Assembly (NCBI RefSeq): GCF_009865135.1 | Contig: NZ_WWGH01000001.1 | Location: 4,960,001 to 5,024,000 of the forward strand | Direction of reading: 5' to 3' | DNA: 64,000 nt | Source of the DNA: Streptomyces sp. SID8374 | Lineage (GTDB): Bacteria > Actinomycetota > Actinomycetes > Streptomycetales > Streptomycetaceae | Shown here: piece by piece, positions 32,257 through 40,326 of the stretch | How positions within the stretch are numbered: the first letter of the stretch is position 1 | How the letters are laid out: each line of letters begins with the position of its first letter | Made by a program: the position numbers and the translations under genes | Notes under the pieces: generated by a model | What the model was told of the DNA's origin: nothing | The model's input: only the letters and a program-made list of their open reading frames with translations | The model's database searches: none

Positions 32257-34011
32257 TCAGTCCTTGATCTCGCAGATCAGGGCGCCGGAGGAGACGGAAC
32301 CGCCGACCTCCGCCGTGAGCCCCTTGACCGTGCCGGAGCGGTGCGCGTTCAGCGGCTGCTCCATCTTCATGGCCTCCAGGACGACGACGAGGTCGCCCTC
32401 CTTGACCTCCTGGCCCTCCTCGACCGCGACCTTGACGATCGTGCCCTGCATCGGGGAGGCGAGGGAGTCGCCGGAGGCCGCGGAGCCGGCCTTCTTCGCC
32501 GCGCGGCGCTTCGGCTTCGCACCGGCCGCCAGGCCCGTACGGGCCAGGGACATGCCGAGCGAGGACGGCAGCGAGACCTCCAGGCGCTTGCCGCCGACCT
32601 CGACGACGACGGTCTCGCGACCGGCCTCGTCCTCGGCGTCCGCGTCAGCGGGTGCGGCGAACGGCTTGATCTCGTTGACGAACTCCGTCTCGATCCACCG
32701 GGTGTGGACGGTGAACGGGTCCGCGGTGAAGGCCGGGTCGGCGACGACGGCGCGGTGGAAGGGGATGGCGGTGGCCATGCCCTCGACCTGGAACTCCGCC
32801 AGCGCACGCGCGGCGCGCTGGAGGGCCTGCTCGCGGGTGGCGCCGGTGACGATCAGCTTGGCGAGGAGGGAGTCCCACGCCGGGCCGATGACCGAGCCGG
32901 ACTCGACGCCCGCGTCCAGACGGACACCGGGGCCGGTCGGCGGGGCGAACGTCGTCACCGTGCCGGGAGCCGGGAGGAAGCCGCGGCCCGGGTCCTCGCC
33001 GTTGATCCGGAACTCGAAGGAGTGCCCGCGCACGGCCGGGTCGCCGTAGCCGAGCTCCTCGCCGTCGGCGATGCGGAACATCTCGCGTACGAGGTCGATG
33101 CCGGTGACCTCTTCGGTGACGGGGTGCTCCACCTGGAGGCGGGTGTTGACCTCCAGGAAGGAGATCGTGCCGTCGACCCCGACGAGGAACTCGACCGTGC
33201 CGGCGCCGACGTAACCGGCTTCCTTCAGGATCGCCTTGGACGCCGCGTACAGCTCGTCGTTCTGTGCCTGGGTCAGGAAGGGGGCCGGGGCCTCCTCCAC
33301 CAGCTTCTGGTGGCGGCGCTGGAGCGAGCAGTCACGGGTCGAGACGACGACCACGTTGCCGTGCTGGTCGGCCAGGCACTGGGTCTCCACGTGGCGGGGC
33401 TTGTCGAGGTAGCGCTCCACGAAGCACTCGCCCCGCCCGAACGCGGCGACGGCCTCGCGGACGGCGGAGTCGTACAGCTCCGGGATCTCCTCCAGCGTGC
33501 GGGCGACCTTCAGCCCGCGCCCGCCACCACCGAAGGCGGCCTTGATGGCGATCGGGAGCCCGTTGGCCTCGGCGAACGCCACGACCTCGGCGGAGCCCTC
33601 CACCGGGTCCGGCGTACCGGCCACCAGCGGCGCGCCCGCGCGCTGCGCGATGTGGCGGGCGGCGACCTTGTCACCCAGGTCCCGGATGGCCTGCGGCGGC
33701 GGGCCGATCCACGTCAGCCCGGCGTCCAGGACGGCCTGGGCGAACTCGGCGTTCTCCGACAGGAACCCGTAGCCGGGGTGGACGGCGTCCGCACCGGAGT
33801 CCGCGGCGGCCTGGAGCACCTTGGCCATGTCCAGGTAGCTGGCGGCCGGGGTGTCACCGCCCAGAGCGAACGCCTCGTCGGCGGCCCGGACGTGCAACGC
33901 GTCCCGGTCCGGATCGGCGTAGACCGCCACGCTCGCGATCCCCGCGTCCCGGCACGCCCGAGCAACGCGGACAGCGATTTCGCCACGGTTGGCGATGAGC
34001 ACCTTGCGCAC
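32257..34011 (-). CDS. accA2: Acyl-CoA carboxylase alpha subunit (biotin carboxylase plus BCCP)
   Basis: A 584-residue fusion. Biotin carboxylase N-domain: KVLIANRGEIAVRVARACRD, HPGYGFLSENAEFAQAV. ATP-grasp: AAFGGGGRGLKVART, ECFVERYLDKPRHVETQ, RDCSLQRRHQKLVEEAP, FLEVNTRLQVEHPVTEEVTG. A linker leads to a C-terminal biotinyl domain whose lysine is in VVLEAMKMEQPLNAH. It supplies carboxybiotin to a beta subunit such as the pccB product here for acetyl- or propionyl-CoA carboxylation. GTG start after GGAGG. The symbol follows the S. coelicolor homologue by order and sequence. Confidence 0.93.
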   Translation of the reverse strand: MRKVLIANRGEIAVRVARACRDAGIASVAVYADPDRDALHVRAADEAFALGGDTPAASYLDMAKVLQAAADSGADAVHPGYGFLSENAEFAQAVLDAGLTWIGPPPQAIRDLGDKVAARHIAQRAGAPLVAGTPDPVEGSAEVVAFAEANGLPIAIKAAFGGGGRGLKVARTLEEIPELYDSAVREAVAAFGRGECFVERYLDKPRHVETQCLADQHGNVVVVSTRDCSLQRRHQKLVEEAPAPFLTQAQNDELYAASKAILKEAGYVGAGTVEFLVGVDGTISFLEVNTRLQVEHPVTEEVTGIDLVREMFRIADGEELGYGDPAVRGHSFEFRINGEDPGRGFLPAPGTVTTFAPPTGPGVRLDAGVESGSVIGPAWDSLLAKLIVTGATREQALQRAARALAEFQVEGMATAIPFHRAVVADPAFTADPFTVHTRWIETEFVNEIKPFAAPADADAEDEAGRETVVVEVGGKRLEVSLPSSLGMSLARTGLAAGAKPKRRAAKKAGSAASGDSLASPMQGTIVKVAVEEGQEVKEGDLVVVLEAMKMEQPLNAHRSGTVKGLTAEVGGSVSSGALICEIKD

Positions 34012-34061
34012 GATGACTCCCTCCTTGAAACAAGCTGAGTTTAGGGACTACCGACACGGCG

Positions 34062-34214
34062 CTACGACCCGTCCCCAATGGTGAGCTTGCCCACACGGAG
34101 TGTGATCCGAGGCTTGCCCCAGTAGTGAAATCCCTTGTGGCACCACGGTACGCCGGGTTCTACAACCGCACAGTAACCATCGGGTGTGGTGCAGGTCTCT
34201 GTCTTTAAGGTCAA
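34062..34214 (-). CDS. Possible small Cys/Trp-rich protein
   Basis: In the 388-bp gap between accA2 and the membrane protein a minus-strand frame reads TETCTTPDGYCAVVEPGVPW, then CHKGFHYWGKPRITLRVG and stops at 34062. Three Cys, two Trp and a HYWGKP motif in 50 residues look like protein rather than shadow, yet third-position G+C is only about two thirds. The start is uncertain (TTG at 34214 is used; the frame is open further upstream). Plasmid- or phage-like small genes in Streptomyces have this composition. I do not recognise the family. Confidence 0.4.
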   Translation of the reverse strand: MTLKTETCTTPDGYCAVVEPGVPWCHKGFHYWGKPRITLRVGKLTIGDGS

Positions 34215-34399
34215 CGCCTCACGGCGTTTCTTTGTGGAGTCCCTACGAACGGCCGAGGGATTCTTTGCGCGGCGTGCGGGACGGTCGAACCCCTTGTCCG
34301 AAGGAATACCGGTGAGTAAGGTCCGCGACACGCACGTACTGCGGGTAACAGGCCGCAGGTGGGCCGCAGGTGACAAAGCAGGGAGACAGGGGAGGCGCC

Positions 34400-34840
34400 G
34401 TGCTGCGCAGATCGGTGGCGATCGTGACCGCGCTCGTGCTGTTCGGGGAGGCGGCGGGCATCTTCGCGGTCAACGCCGTCCTCGCCACGGTCGCCGAGAA
34501 CCAGAACATGTCGCTGGCCGGTATGGACCCGAAGGCCATGACCACCGGGACCTGGGTGCTGGGCGGGGTCTCCGCCCTGCTCCTGATCGGGTGCGGGCTG
34601 ATCGCGCTGCTCGCCGGGGTCCGGGACCGCTCGCCGGGGCGGTTCGGGCGGATCACGCTGATCGGCTGCGCGGTGGTGCACGGGGTGCTCGGCGCGGTGA
34701 CCGTGGGGTTGGTGGGCTGGGCCGCGTTCGCCTTCATGATGGTGGTGCTGGCCCTGCTGGTGTTCACCCTGCTCTCGTACGGGCCCGAGGGCCGTGGCGA
34801 GGACCGGGTGGGCGACGAGGCGGTCCCGGCGGCGGTCTGA
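34400..34840 (+). CDS. Four-helix membrane protein
   Basis: A 146-residue protein with four hydrophobic helices (SVAIVTALVLFGEAAGIFAV, VLGGVSALLLIGCGLIALLA, ITLIGCAVVHGVLGAVTVGL, FAFMMVVLALLVFTLLS) and an acidic tail. GTG at 34400 follows GGAGG closely; an upstream GTG at 34370 lacks such a site. It is widely placed between accA2 and maf in Streptomyces (recollection). Function unknown. Confidence 0.78.
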   Translation: MLRRSVAIVTALVLFGEAAGIFAVNAVLATVAENQNMSLAGMDPKAMTTGTWVLGGVSALLLIGCGLIALLAGVRDRSPGRFGRITLIGCAVVHGVLGAVTVGLVGWAAFAFMMVVLALLVFTLLSYGPEGRGEDRVGDEAVPAAV

Positions 34841-34867
34841 GCCGGGGCCCGTCCCGTGGAGGCTGTC

Positions 34868-34914
34868 CCGCCGCCCGCCGCCCGCCGCCCGCCGCCCGCC
34901 GCCCGCCGCCCGCC
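34868..34914. repeat. 7-bp microsatellite (CCCGCCG)
   Basis: Six uninterrupted copies of CCCGCCG and a partial one lie just after the membrane-protein stop. Confidence 0.9.
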
Positions 34915-34945
34915 TCGCGGAAGCCGGGCTCACACCCGCAACGGC

Positions 34946-35548
34946 TCAGACCCACAACTCCGTCACGGAGATGCCCAGTTCGCCCAGCAGGCGGCGCAGC
35001 AGCGGCAGCGAGAGGCCGATCACATTGCCGTGGTCGCCCTCGATGGAGTCGACGAACGGCGCCGAGCGGCCGTCCAGCGTGAAGGCTCCGGCCACGTGCA
35101 GCGGCTCGCCCGACGCGACGTACGCGGCGACCTCCGCGTCGCTCGGCTCGCCGAACCGTACGACCGTGGACGCCGCCGCCGAGGCGTGGCGGCCCGAGGC
35201 GGTGTCGATCACGCTGTGGCCGGTCCGGAGGATGCCGGAGCGGCCGCGCATCGCCTTCCAGCGGGCGGTGGCCTCCTCGGGGTCGGCCGGCTTGCCGAGC
35301 GCCTCGCCGTCCAGTTCGAGCACCGAGTCGCAGCCGATGACCAGGGCGCCCGCCGCCTCTGGGCGCTCCGCGACCGCCGCCGCCTTGGCCCGGGCCAGCA
35401 CCAGGGCCAGTTCACCCGGGGTCGGGGCGCTCAGGGCGTCCTCATCGACCCCGCTGACGATCACCTCGGGGGCGAAACCCGCCTGGCGGAGCAGGCCGAG
35501 GCGGGCGGGGGAGGCGGAGGCGAGCACGAGACGGCGCTGATCAGTCAT
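34946..35548 (-). CDS. maf: Maf-family nucleotide pyrophosphatase
   Basis: A 200-residue Maf protein. LVLASASPARLGLLRQAGF is the conserved substrate loop, LVIGCDSVLELDGEALGKP the metal-binding strand and Lys, and FGEPSDAEVAAYVASGEPLH, VAGAFTLDGRSAPF, IEGDHGNVIGLSLPLLRRLL the C-terminal signature. Maf proteins hydrolyse non-canonical or modified nucleoside triphosphates to monophosphates. ATG at 35548 or 35557. It is the last of a minus-strand group with the carboxylase epsilon and beta genes. Confidence 0.92.
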   Translation of the reverse strand: MTDQRRLVLASASPARLGLLRQAGFAPEVIVSGVDEDALSAPTPGELALVLARAKAAAVAERPEAAGALVIGCDSVLELDGEALGKPADPEEATARWKAMRGRSGILRTGHSVIDTASGRHASAAASTVVRFGEPSDAEVAAYVASGEPLHVAGAFTLDGRSAPFVDSIEGDHGNVIGLSLPLLRRLLGELGISVTELWV

Positions 35549-35623
35549 ACCGGCCATCGTAGAAGGAGCCCGCGCCCTCGAAAGACCCCGTAGACCCTTG
35601 ACCCCGTAGACCCTGGTGAGGGC

Positions 35624-35752
35624 TCAGCGGGTGCCGAGCACGAACATCGCGACCAGCATCGCCAGCGCGAGCACGAAGCCCGCTCTGCGCATCATGTCCT
35701 GGGCGTCGCGCAGTTCCTTCGGCGGCTTGTTCTCGGGGTCGGACCACAGCAT
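35624..35752 (-). CDS. 42-residue single-pass membrane protein
   Basis: A very small protein: MLWSDPENKPPKELRDAQDM, then MRRAGFVLALAMLVAMFVLG and TR. The first half is charged and amphipathic, the second one membrane helix. It sits between the carboxylase epsilon and maf genes on the same strand, and I recall similarly placed short proteins in other Streptomyces. Function not established here. Confidence 0.72.
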   Translation of the reverse strand: MLWSDPENKPPKELRDAQDMMRRAGFVLALAMLVAMFVLGTR

Positions 35753-35838
35753 GCTTCCGATCCTGCCCCCGCCGGGCGCCGATGCGCCTGAGTACGGGTA
35801 CTCAAGAGGCAGCGGCGCCCGGGCCGGAGACACGTGGC

Positions 35839-36048
35839 TCAGGCCGGCCAGTACGTCCGGGCCCAGGCCCTCGGGCCCGGCTGCGGGCGGCCCGTACGGG
35901 CGATGCGGCCCGGGTCGGACCACTGCTCGGTCGGGACGGGCGCGCCGGACGAGACGGCGGCGCTCGCCGCGGCGCGGGCCTGGACCACCGCCAGGGCGGC
36001 GGCCAGCTCCTCGGGGGTCGGGTTGCCCCGTACGACCTTGATCATCAT
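35839..36048 (-). CDS. Acyl-CoA carboxylase epsilon subunit
   Basis: A 69-residue protein whose MIKVVRGNPTPEELAAALAV start is the hallmark of the small epsilon subunit of actinobacterial acyl-CoA carboxylases. The C-terminus has the usual WSDP and ARTYWPA end. It starts 40 bp after the pccB stop. Epsilon subunits bind the alpha-beta complex and raise its activity. Confidence 0.9.
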   Translation of the reverse strand: MMIKVVRGNPTPEELAAALAVVQARAAASAAVSSGAPVPTEQWSDPGRIARTGRPQPGPRAWARTYWPA

Positions 36049-36088
36049 GGGCAGACCTTTCTGTGAGCGGGCGAGCGGGCGGCCAGTT

Positions 36089-37669
36089 CTACAGCGGGAT
36101 GTTGCCGTGCTTCTTCGGGGGCAGTGATTCCCGCTTCGTCCGCAGCTGACGCAGCCCCTTCACGATGTGGGCCCGGGTCTCGGACGGCATGATCACCGCG
36201 TCGACGTAGCCGCGCTCGGCCGCCACGTACGGGTTGAGCAGCGCGTCCTCGTAGTCCGCCATCAGCTCGGCGCGCGTGGCGTCCGGGTCCTCGGCGGCGG
36301 CGATGGTGCGGCGGTGCAGGATGTTCACCGCGCCCTGGGCGCCCATGACGGCGATCTGGGCGGTCGGCCACGCCACGTTCAGGTCGGCGCCCAGGTGCTT
36401 GGAGCCCATCACGTCGTACGCGCCGCCGAACGCCTTGCGGGTGATGACCGTGATCAGCGGGACCGTCGCCTCCGCGTAGGCGTAGATCAGCTTGGCGCCG
36501 CGCCGGATGATGCCGCCGTACTCCTGGTCCACGCCCGGCAGGAAGCCCGGCACGTCCACGAAGGTGATGACCGGCACGTTGAACGCGTCGCAGGTCCGGA
36601 CGAAGCGCGCCGCCTTCTCGCTCGCGTCGATGTCCAGACAGCCGGCGAACTGCATCGGCTGGTTGGCGACGATCCCGACCGGGTGGCCCTCCACCCGCCC
36701 GAACCCGGTGATGATGTTCGGCGCGAACAGGGCCTGGGTCTCCAGGAACTCCGCGTCGTCCAGGACGTGTTCGATCGCGGTGTGCATGTCGTACGGCTGG
36801 TTCGCCGAGTCCGGGATGAGCGTGTCCAGCTCCCGGTCCTCGTCGGTGACCGCGAGGTCCGCCTCCTCCGGGAAGGCCGGGGCCTCGGAGAGGTTGTTCG
36901 AAGGGAGGTAGGAGAGAAGGGACTTGACGTACTCGATGGCGTCCTTCTCGTCGCCCGCCATGTGGTGCGCCACCCCGGAGGTGGTGTTGTGCGTACGGGC
37001 TCCGCCCAGCTCCTCGAAGCCGACGTCCTCGCCGGTGACCGTCTTGATGACGTCGGGGCCGGTGATGAACATGTGCGAGGTCTGGTCGACCATCACCGTG
37101 AAGTCGGTGATCGCGGGGGAGTAGACCGCCCCGCCCGCGCACGGGCCGACGATCAGCGAGATCTGCGGGATGACCCCGGAGGCGTGCACGTTGCGGCGGA
37201 AGATCTCGGCGAAGAGGCCGAGGGCGGCCACACCCTCCTGGATGCGCGCGCCGCCGCCGTCGTTGATGCCGATGACCGGACAGCCGGTCTTCAGCGCGAA
37301 GTCCATGACCTTGACGATCTTCTCGCCGTAGACCTCGCCGAGCGAGCCGCCGAAGATGGTGAAGTCCTGCGAGTAGACGCAGACGGGGCGGCCGTCGACC
37401 GTGCCGTACCCGGTGACGACACCGTCGCCGTACGGGCGGTTCTTCTCGATGCCGAAGTTGGTGGAGCGGTGCCGGGCGAACTCGTCGAGTTCCACGAAGG
37501 AGCCCTCGTCGAGGAGGAGGTCGACCCGCTCACGGGCCGTCAGCTTGCCCTTGGCGTGCTGCTTCTCGACCGCGCGGGCCGAACCCGCGTGCGTCGCTTC
37601 GTCAATGCGGCGCCTCAGGTCCGCGAGCTTGCCCGCGGTGGTGTGGATGTCGCTCTGCGGCTCGGACAT
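36089..37669 (-). CDS. pccB: Propionyl-CoA carboxylase beta subunit (carboxyltransferase)
   Basis: A 526-residue carboxyltransferase. The N-domain has KQHAKGKLTARERVDLLLDE, YGDGVVTGYGTVDGRPVCVY, GCPVIGINDGGGARIQEGVA and VGPCAGGAVYSPAITDFTVM; the C-domain has NQPMQFAGCLDIDASEKAAR, VDVPGFLPGVDQEYGGIIRR and the C-terminal LRTKRESLPPKKHGNIPL. The position equivalent to the known specificity residue (GxPGFLPG region) reads D-V-P-G, compatible with propionyl-CoA. ATG at 37669 is chosen by similarity, although no clear ribosome site precedes it. Divergent from birA across a repeat-rich gap. Confidence 0.93.
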   Translation of the reverse strand: MSEPQSDIHTTAGKLADLRRRIDEATHAGSARAVEKQHAKGKLTARERVDLLLDEGSFVELDEFARHRSTNFGIEKNRPYGDGVVTGYGTVDGRPVCVYSQDFTIFGGSLGEVYGEKIVKVMDFALKTGCPVIGINDGGGARIQEGVAALGLFAEIFRRNVHASGVIPQISLIVGPCAGGAVYSPAITDFTVMVDQTSHMFITGPDVIKTVTGEDVGFEELGGARTHNTTSGVAHHMAGDEKDAIEYVKSLLSYLPSNNLSEAPAFPEEADLAVTDEDRELDTLIPDSANQPYDMHTAIEHVLDDAEFLETQALFAPNIITGFGRVEGHPVGIVANQPMQFAGCLDIDASEKAARFVRTCDAFNVPVITFVDVPGFLPGVDQEYGGIIRRGAKLIYAYAEATVPLITVITRKAFGGAYDVMGSKHLGADLNVAWPTAQIAVMGAQGAVNILHRRTIAAAEDPDATRAELMADYEDALLNPYVAAERGYVDAVIMPSETRAHIVKGLRQLRTKRESLPPKKHGNIPL

Positions 37670-37751
37670 CGGGGGGCGGCTCCCTGCCTGATCACGGGGA
37701 CGACGATCGGTAGCGGTCACGGGGGGACGACCGGTCGTCTGTCCGGCTCTG

Positions 37752-37817
37752 CGGCTACTGGCTCGTAACTTCTGGTTACGCAACTCTCGTACGTAACTCT
37801 CCGGCTACTGACTCGTA
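37752..37817. promoter_or_regulatory. Direct and inverted repeats between pccB and birA
   Basis: CGGCTACTGGCTCGTA (37752) and CGGCTACTGACTCGTA (37802) are 16-nt direct repeats exactly 50 bp apart. Between them lies GTAACTTCTGGTTAC (37765-37779), an inverted repeat with 5-nt arms, and another GTAAC at 37793. This suggests a regulator binding in the divergent promoter region. Confidence 0.5.
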
Positions 37818-37876
37818 GGGTATCGGCGCGCCTCCGGAAAGGCAGTGCGTCCTTTGCCACACCTAGGGTGGCTTGC

Positions 37877-38788
37877 ATGACACCACCGGATGCGTCACAC
37901 AACCGCTGGTCGGACCTGGACCGGCCGCCCCTGAACGTGACCGCGCTGCGCCGTGGACTGCTGCGGCCCGAGTCGCTCTGGAGCGAGCTGGAGGTCGTGG
38001 AGACCACCGGATCGACCAACTCCGACCTCGCGGAGCGGGCCCGCTCCGAGGACCTGGCCGAGGGCACGGTCCTGGTCGCCGAGGAGCAGACCGCCGGGCG
38101 CGGCCGGCTGGAGCGCAGCTGGACCGCGCCGCCGCGTTCCGGGCTGTTCCTCTCGGTCTACCTGGAGCCCGGACACGATGTGCCGGTGGAGCGGTGGGGG
38201 TGGGTGCCGCTGCTCGCCGGGGTGGCCGCCGCGACCGGCCTCGCCAAGGCGGCGGGCGTCGACACCTCACTCAAGTGGCCCAACGACCTGCTGGTGACGG
38301 TCCCCAAGGGCTCCGGCAAACTCCGTCCAGGGGAGACCCCACCGAGCGAGGAGCGCAAGGCGGGCGGCATCCTCGGGGAGTTCGCAGGCGACGGCATCGT
38401 GGTCGGCCTCGGCATCAACGTCTCGCTGCGCGCGGACGAGCTGCCCGCCCCCACCGCCGGGTCCCTGGCGCTCGCCGGAGCCGTATCCACCGACCGGGAG
38501 ACCCTGCTGCGGGCCGTCCTGCGCTCGCTGGAGCACTGGTACGGGGAGTGGAAGGCGGCCGGCGGGGACGCGGCGGCCAGCGGACTCCAGGCGGCGTACG
38601 CGGCCGGGTGCGCGACCCTGGACCGGACCGTACGGGCCGAGCTGCCCGGCGGGAACTCCCTGGTCGGGCAGGCCGTCGCGATCGACGGCGACGGGCGCCT
38701 GGTGCTCTCCACCGAGGACGGGCTCCAGCAGCCGGTGTCGGCCGGGGACATCGTCCACCTGCGGGGTGCGGCGGGCGGGCTGACCTGA
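37877..38788 (+). CDS. birA: Biotin--[acetyl-CoA-carboxylase] ligase
   Basis: A 303-residue biotin-protein ligase without the N-terminal repressor helix-turn-helix of E. coli BirA. The biotin-adenylate loop is VAEEQTAGRGRLERSWTAPP; SLKWPNDLLV, ERKAGGILGEFAGDGIVVGL and GINVS complete the catalytic core, and the C-terminal SH3-like domain ends VHLRGAAGGLT. It attaches biotin to BCCP domains such as that of AccA2. ATG at 37877. Divergent from pccB, its functional partner. Confidence 0.93.
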   Translation: MTPPDASHNRWSDLDRPPLNVTALRRGLLRPESLWSELEVVETTGSTNSDLAERARSEDLAEGTVLVAEEQTAGRGRLERSWTAPPRSGLFLSVYLEPGHDVPVERWGWVPLLAGVAAATGLAKAAGVDTSLKWPNDLLVTVPKGSGKLRPGETPPSEERKAGGILGEFAGDGIVVGLGINVSLRADELPAPTAGSLALAGAVSTDRETLLRAVLRSLEHWYGEWKAAGGDAAASGLQAAYAAGCATLDRTVRAELPGGNSLVGQAVAIDGDGRLVLSTEDGLQQPVSAGDIVHLRGAAGGLT

Positions 38789-38920
38789 GAGGACCGGATG
38801 CCCGTACGCCGAGGGGTCCGGGTATGGGGTGGACAGCGCGTAACCGGCGGATGTCACGCGCGACGCACCCGTATCGGGCGACGAAGGACGTGAGCTAGGG
38901 CACACCTGCCGTATTGTTGA

Positions 38921-38965
38921 GGCGATCCAGCGACAGATCACTGTTGGGGCGATCAGCGACAGATC
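38921..38965. promoter_or_regulatory. Tandem direct repeat upstream of cya
   Basis: GGCGATCCAGCGACAGATC (38921-38939) and GGCGATCAGCGACAGATC (38948-38965) differ by one base deletion and lie 38 bp before the cya start. They may be operator copies or a local duplication. Confidence 0.5.
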
Positions 38966-39002
38966 GGCAGGCAGTGCGCAGGGAACGGGCAGGAGGCGGC
39001 TG

Positions 39003-40202
39003 GTGACCGTCGGCGACACGACGTCCGGCGCGGGCGAGGAGCGCCCGTCGGACTCCTCGGTCCATGCCACCCCGCATCACGAGGTCGACCACACGGCCGA
39101 ACCGACCGACGACCCCCTCGCGATCCGCCTCGAAGCGCTGATCCTCGGCGCCGACCGCCGCTACACCCCCTTCCAGGCCGCCCGCACCGCCGGGGTCTCC
39201 ATGGACCTGGCCTCCCGGTTCTGGCGGGCCATGGGGTTCGCCGACATCGGCCAGGCCAAGGCGCTCACCGAGGCCGACGTGCTGGCCCTGCGCCGGCTCG
39301 CGGGTCTCGTGGAGGCGGGGCTGCTCAGCGAGCCGATGGCGATCCAGGTGGCCCGCTCCACCGGGCAGACCACCGCTCGGCTGGCGGAGTGGCAGATCGA
39401 CTCGTTCCTGGAGGGGCTGACCGAGCCGCCCGAGCCGGGGATGACGCGGACCGAGGTCACGTATCCGCTGGTGGAGCTGTTGCTGCCGGAGCTCCAGGAG
39501 TTCCTCGTCTACGTGTGGCGGCGCCAGCTGGCCGCCGCGACCGGGCGGGTCGTGCAGGCGGCCGACGACGACGAGATGGTCGACCGGCGCCTGGCCGTCG
39601 GCTTCGCGGACCTCGTCGGCTTCACCCGGCTGACCCGGCGGCTGGAGGAGGAGGAGCTCGGCGAGCTGGTCGAGTCCTTCGAGACGACCGCCGCCGACCT
39701 GGTCGCCGCGCACGGCGGACGGCTCATCAAGACCCTCGGCGACGAGGTGCTCTTCGCCGCCGACGACGCGGGCACCGCCGCCGAGATAGCGCTCCGGCTG
39801 ATCGAGGCCATGTCCCAGGACGAGACGATGCCCGCCCTGCGCGTCGGGATCGCCTTCGGCACGGTCACCACCCGCATGGGGGACGTCTTCGGCACCACGG
39901 TCAACCTCGCCAGCCGGCTCACCTCGATAGCTCCGAAGGACGCCGTCCTGGTGGACGGGGCGTTCGCCAAGGAGCTGGTCCGGCACGGGGACGCCCCGGA
40001 GTCGGAGGCCCAGGCCGCCGAGGAGGTCGCGGCCGCCGCCGAGCGGGCGCGGCTGGCCGAGAAGGAGGGCCGCGAGGCGGTCGACGAGCCGCCGCTGCCC
40101 ACGTACCGCTTCGGTCTCCAGCCGATGTGGCAGCGGCCGGTGCGCGGGCTGGGCGTGGTGGAGCCGTGGCTGCTGGCGCGGCGGGGGAAGACGGGGTCCT
40201 GA
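39003..40202 (+). CDS. cya: Class III adenylate cyclase
   Basis: A 399-residue soluble cyclase making cAMP. The N-terminal region includes a helix-turn-helix-like segment (FQAARTAGVSMDLASRFWRA). The cyclase homology domain from about 195 to 355 has the metal Asp in VGFADLVGFTRLTRRL, the second in IKTLGDEVLFAADDA, and the transition-state loop GTTVNLASRLTSIAP. This single-cyclase layout matches the Streptomyces Cya that affects spore germination. GTG start at 39003. A duplicated element lies upstream. Confidence 0.9.
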   Translation: MTVGDTTSGAGEERPSDSSVHATPHHEVDHTAEPTDDPLAIRLEALILGADRRYTPFQAARTAGVSMDLASRFWRAMGFADIGQAKALTEADVLALRRLAGLVEAGLLSEPMAIQVARSTGQTTARLAEWQIDSFLEGLTEPPEPGMTRTEVTYPLVELLLPELQEFLVYVWRRQLAAATGRVVQAADDDEMVDRRLAVGFADLVGFTRLTRRLEEEELGELVESFETTAADLVAAHGGRLIKTLGDEVLFAADDAGTAAEIALRLIEAMSQDETMPALRVGIAFGTVTTRMGDVFGTTVNLASRLTSIAPKDAVLVDGAFAKELVRHGDAPESEAQAAEEVAAAAERARLAEKEGREAVDEPPLPTYRFGLQPMWQRPVRGLGVVEPWLLARRGKTGS

Positions 40203-40231
40203 GCCGCGTCTTTACGTTCTCGGGCCCGGCT

Positions 40232-40320
40232 CGCCCTGTCGGTTCCCCGGACGCCCTGTCTAGGATCCCTGTCGATGACGCGCGTTAACCGGCGTTCACC
40301 GGCAGTCGACCGACAGGGGT
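40232..40320. promoter_or_regulatory. CCCTGTCG repeats upstream of enoyl-CoA hydratase gene
   Basis: CGCCCTGTC occurs at 40232 and 40252 (20 bp apart), CCCTGTCGA at 40267, and its inverse CGACAGGGGT at 40311, ending 7 bp before the start codon. The clustering suggests operator sites. Confidence 0.4.
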
Positions 40321-40326
40321 GCAGTC

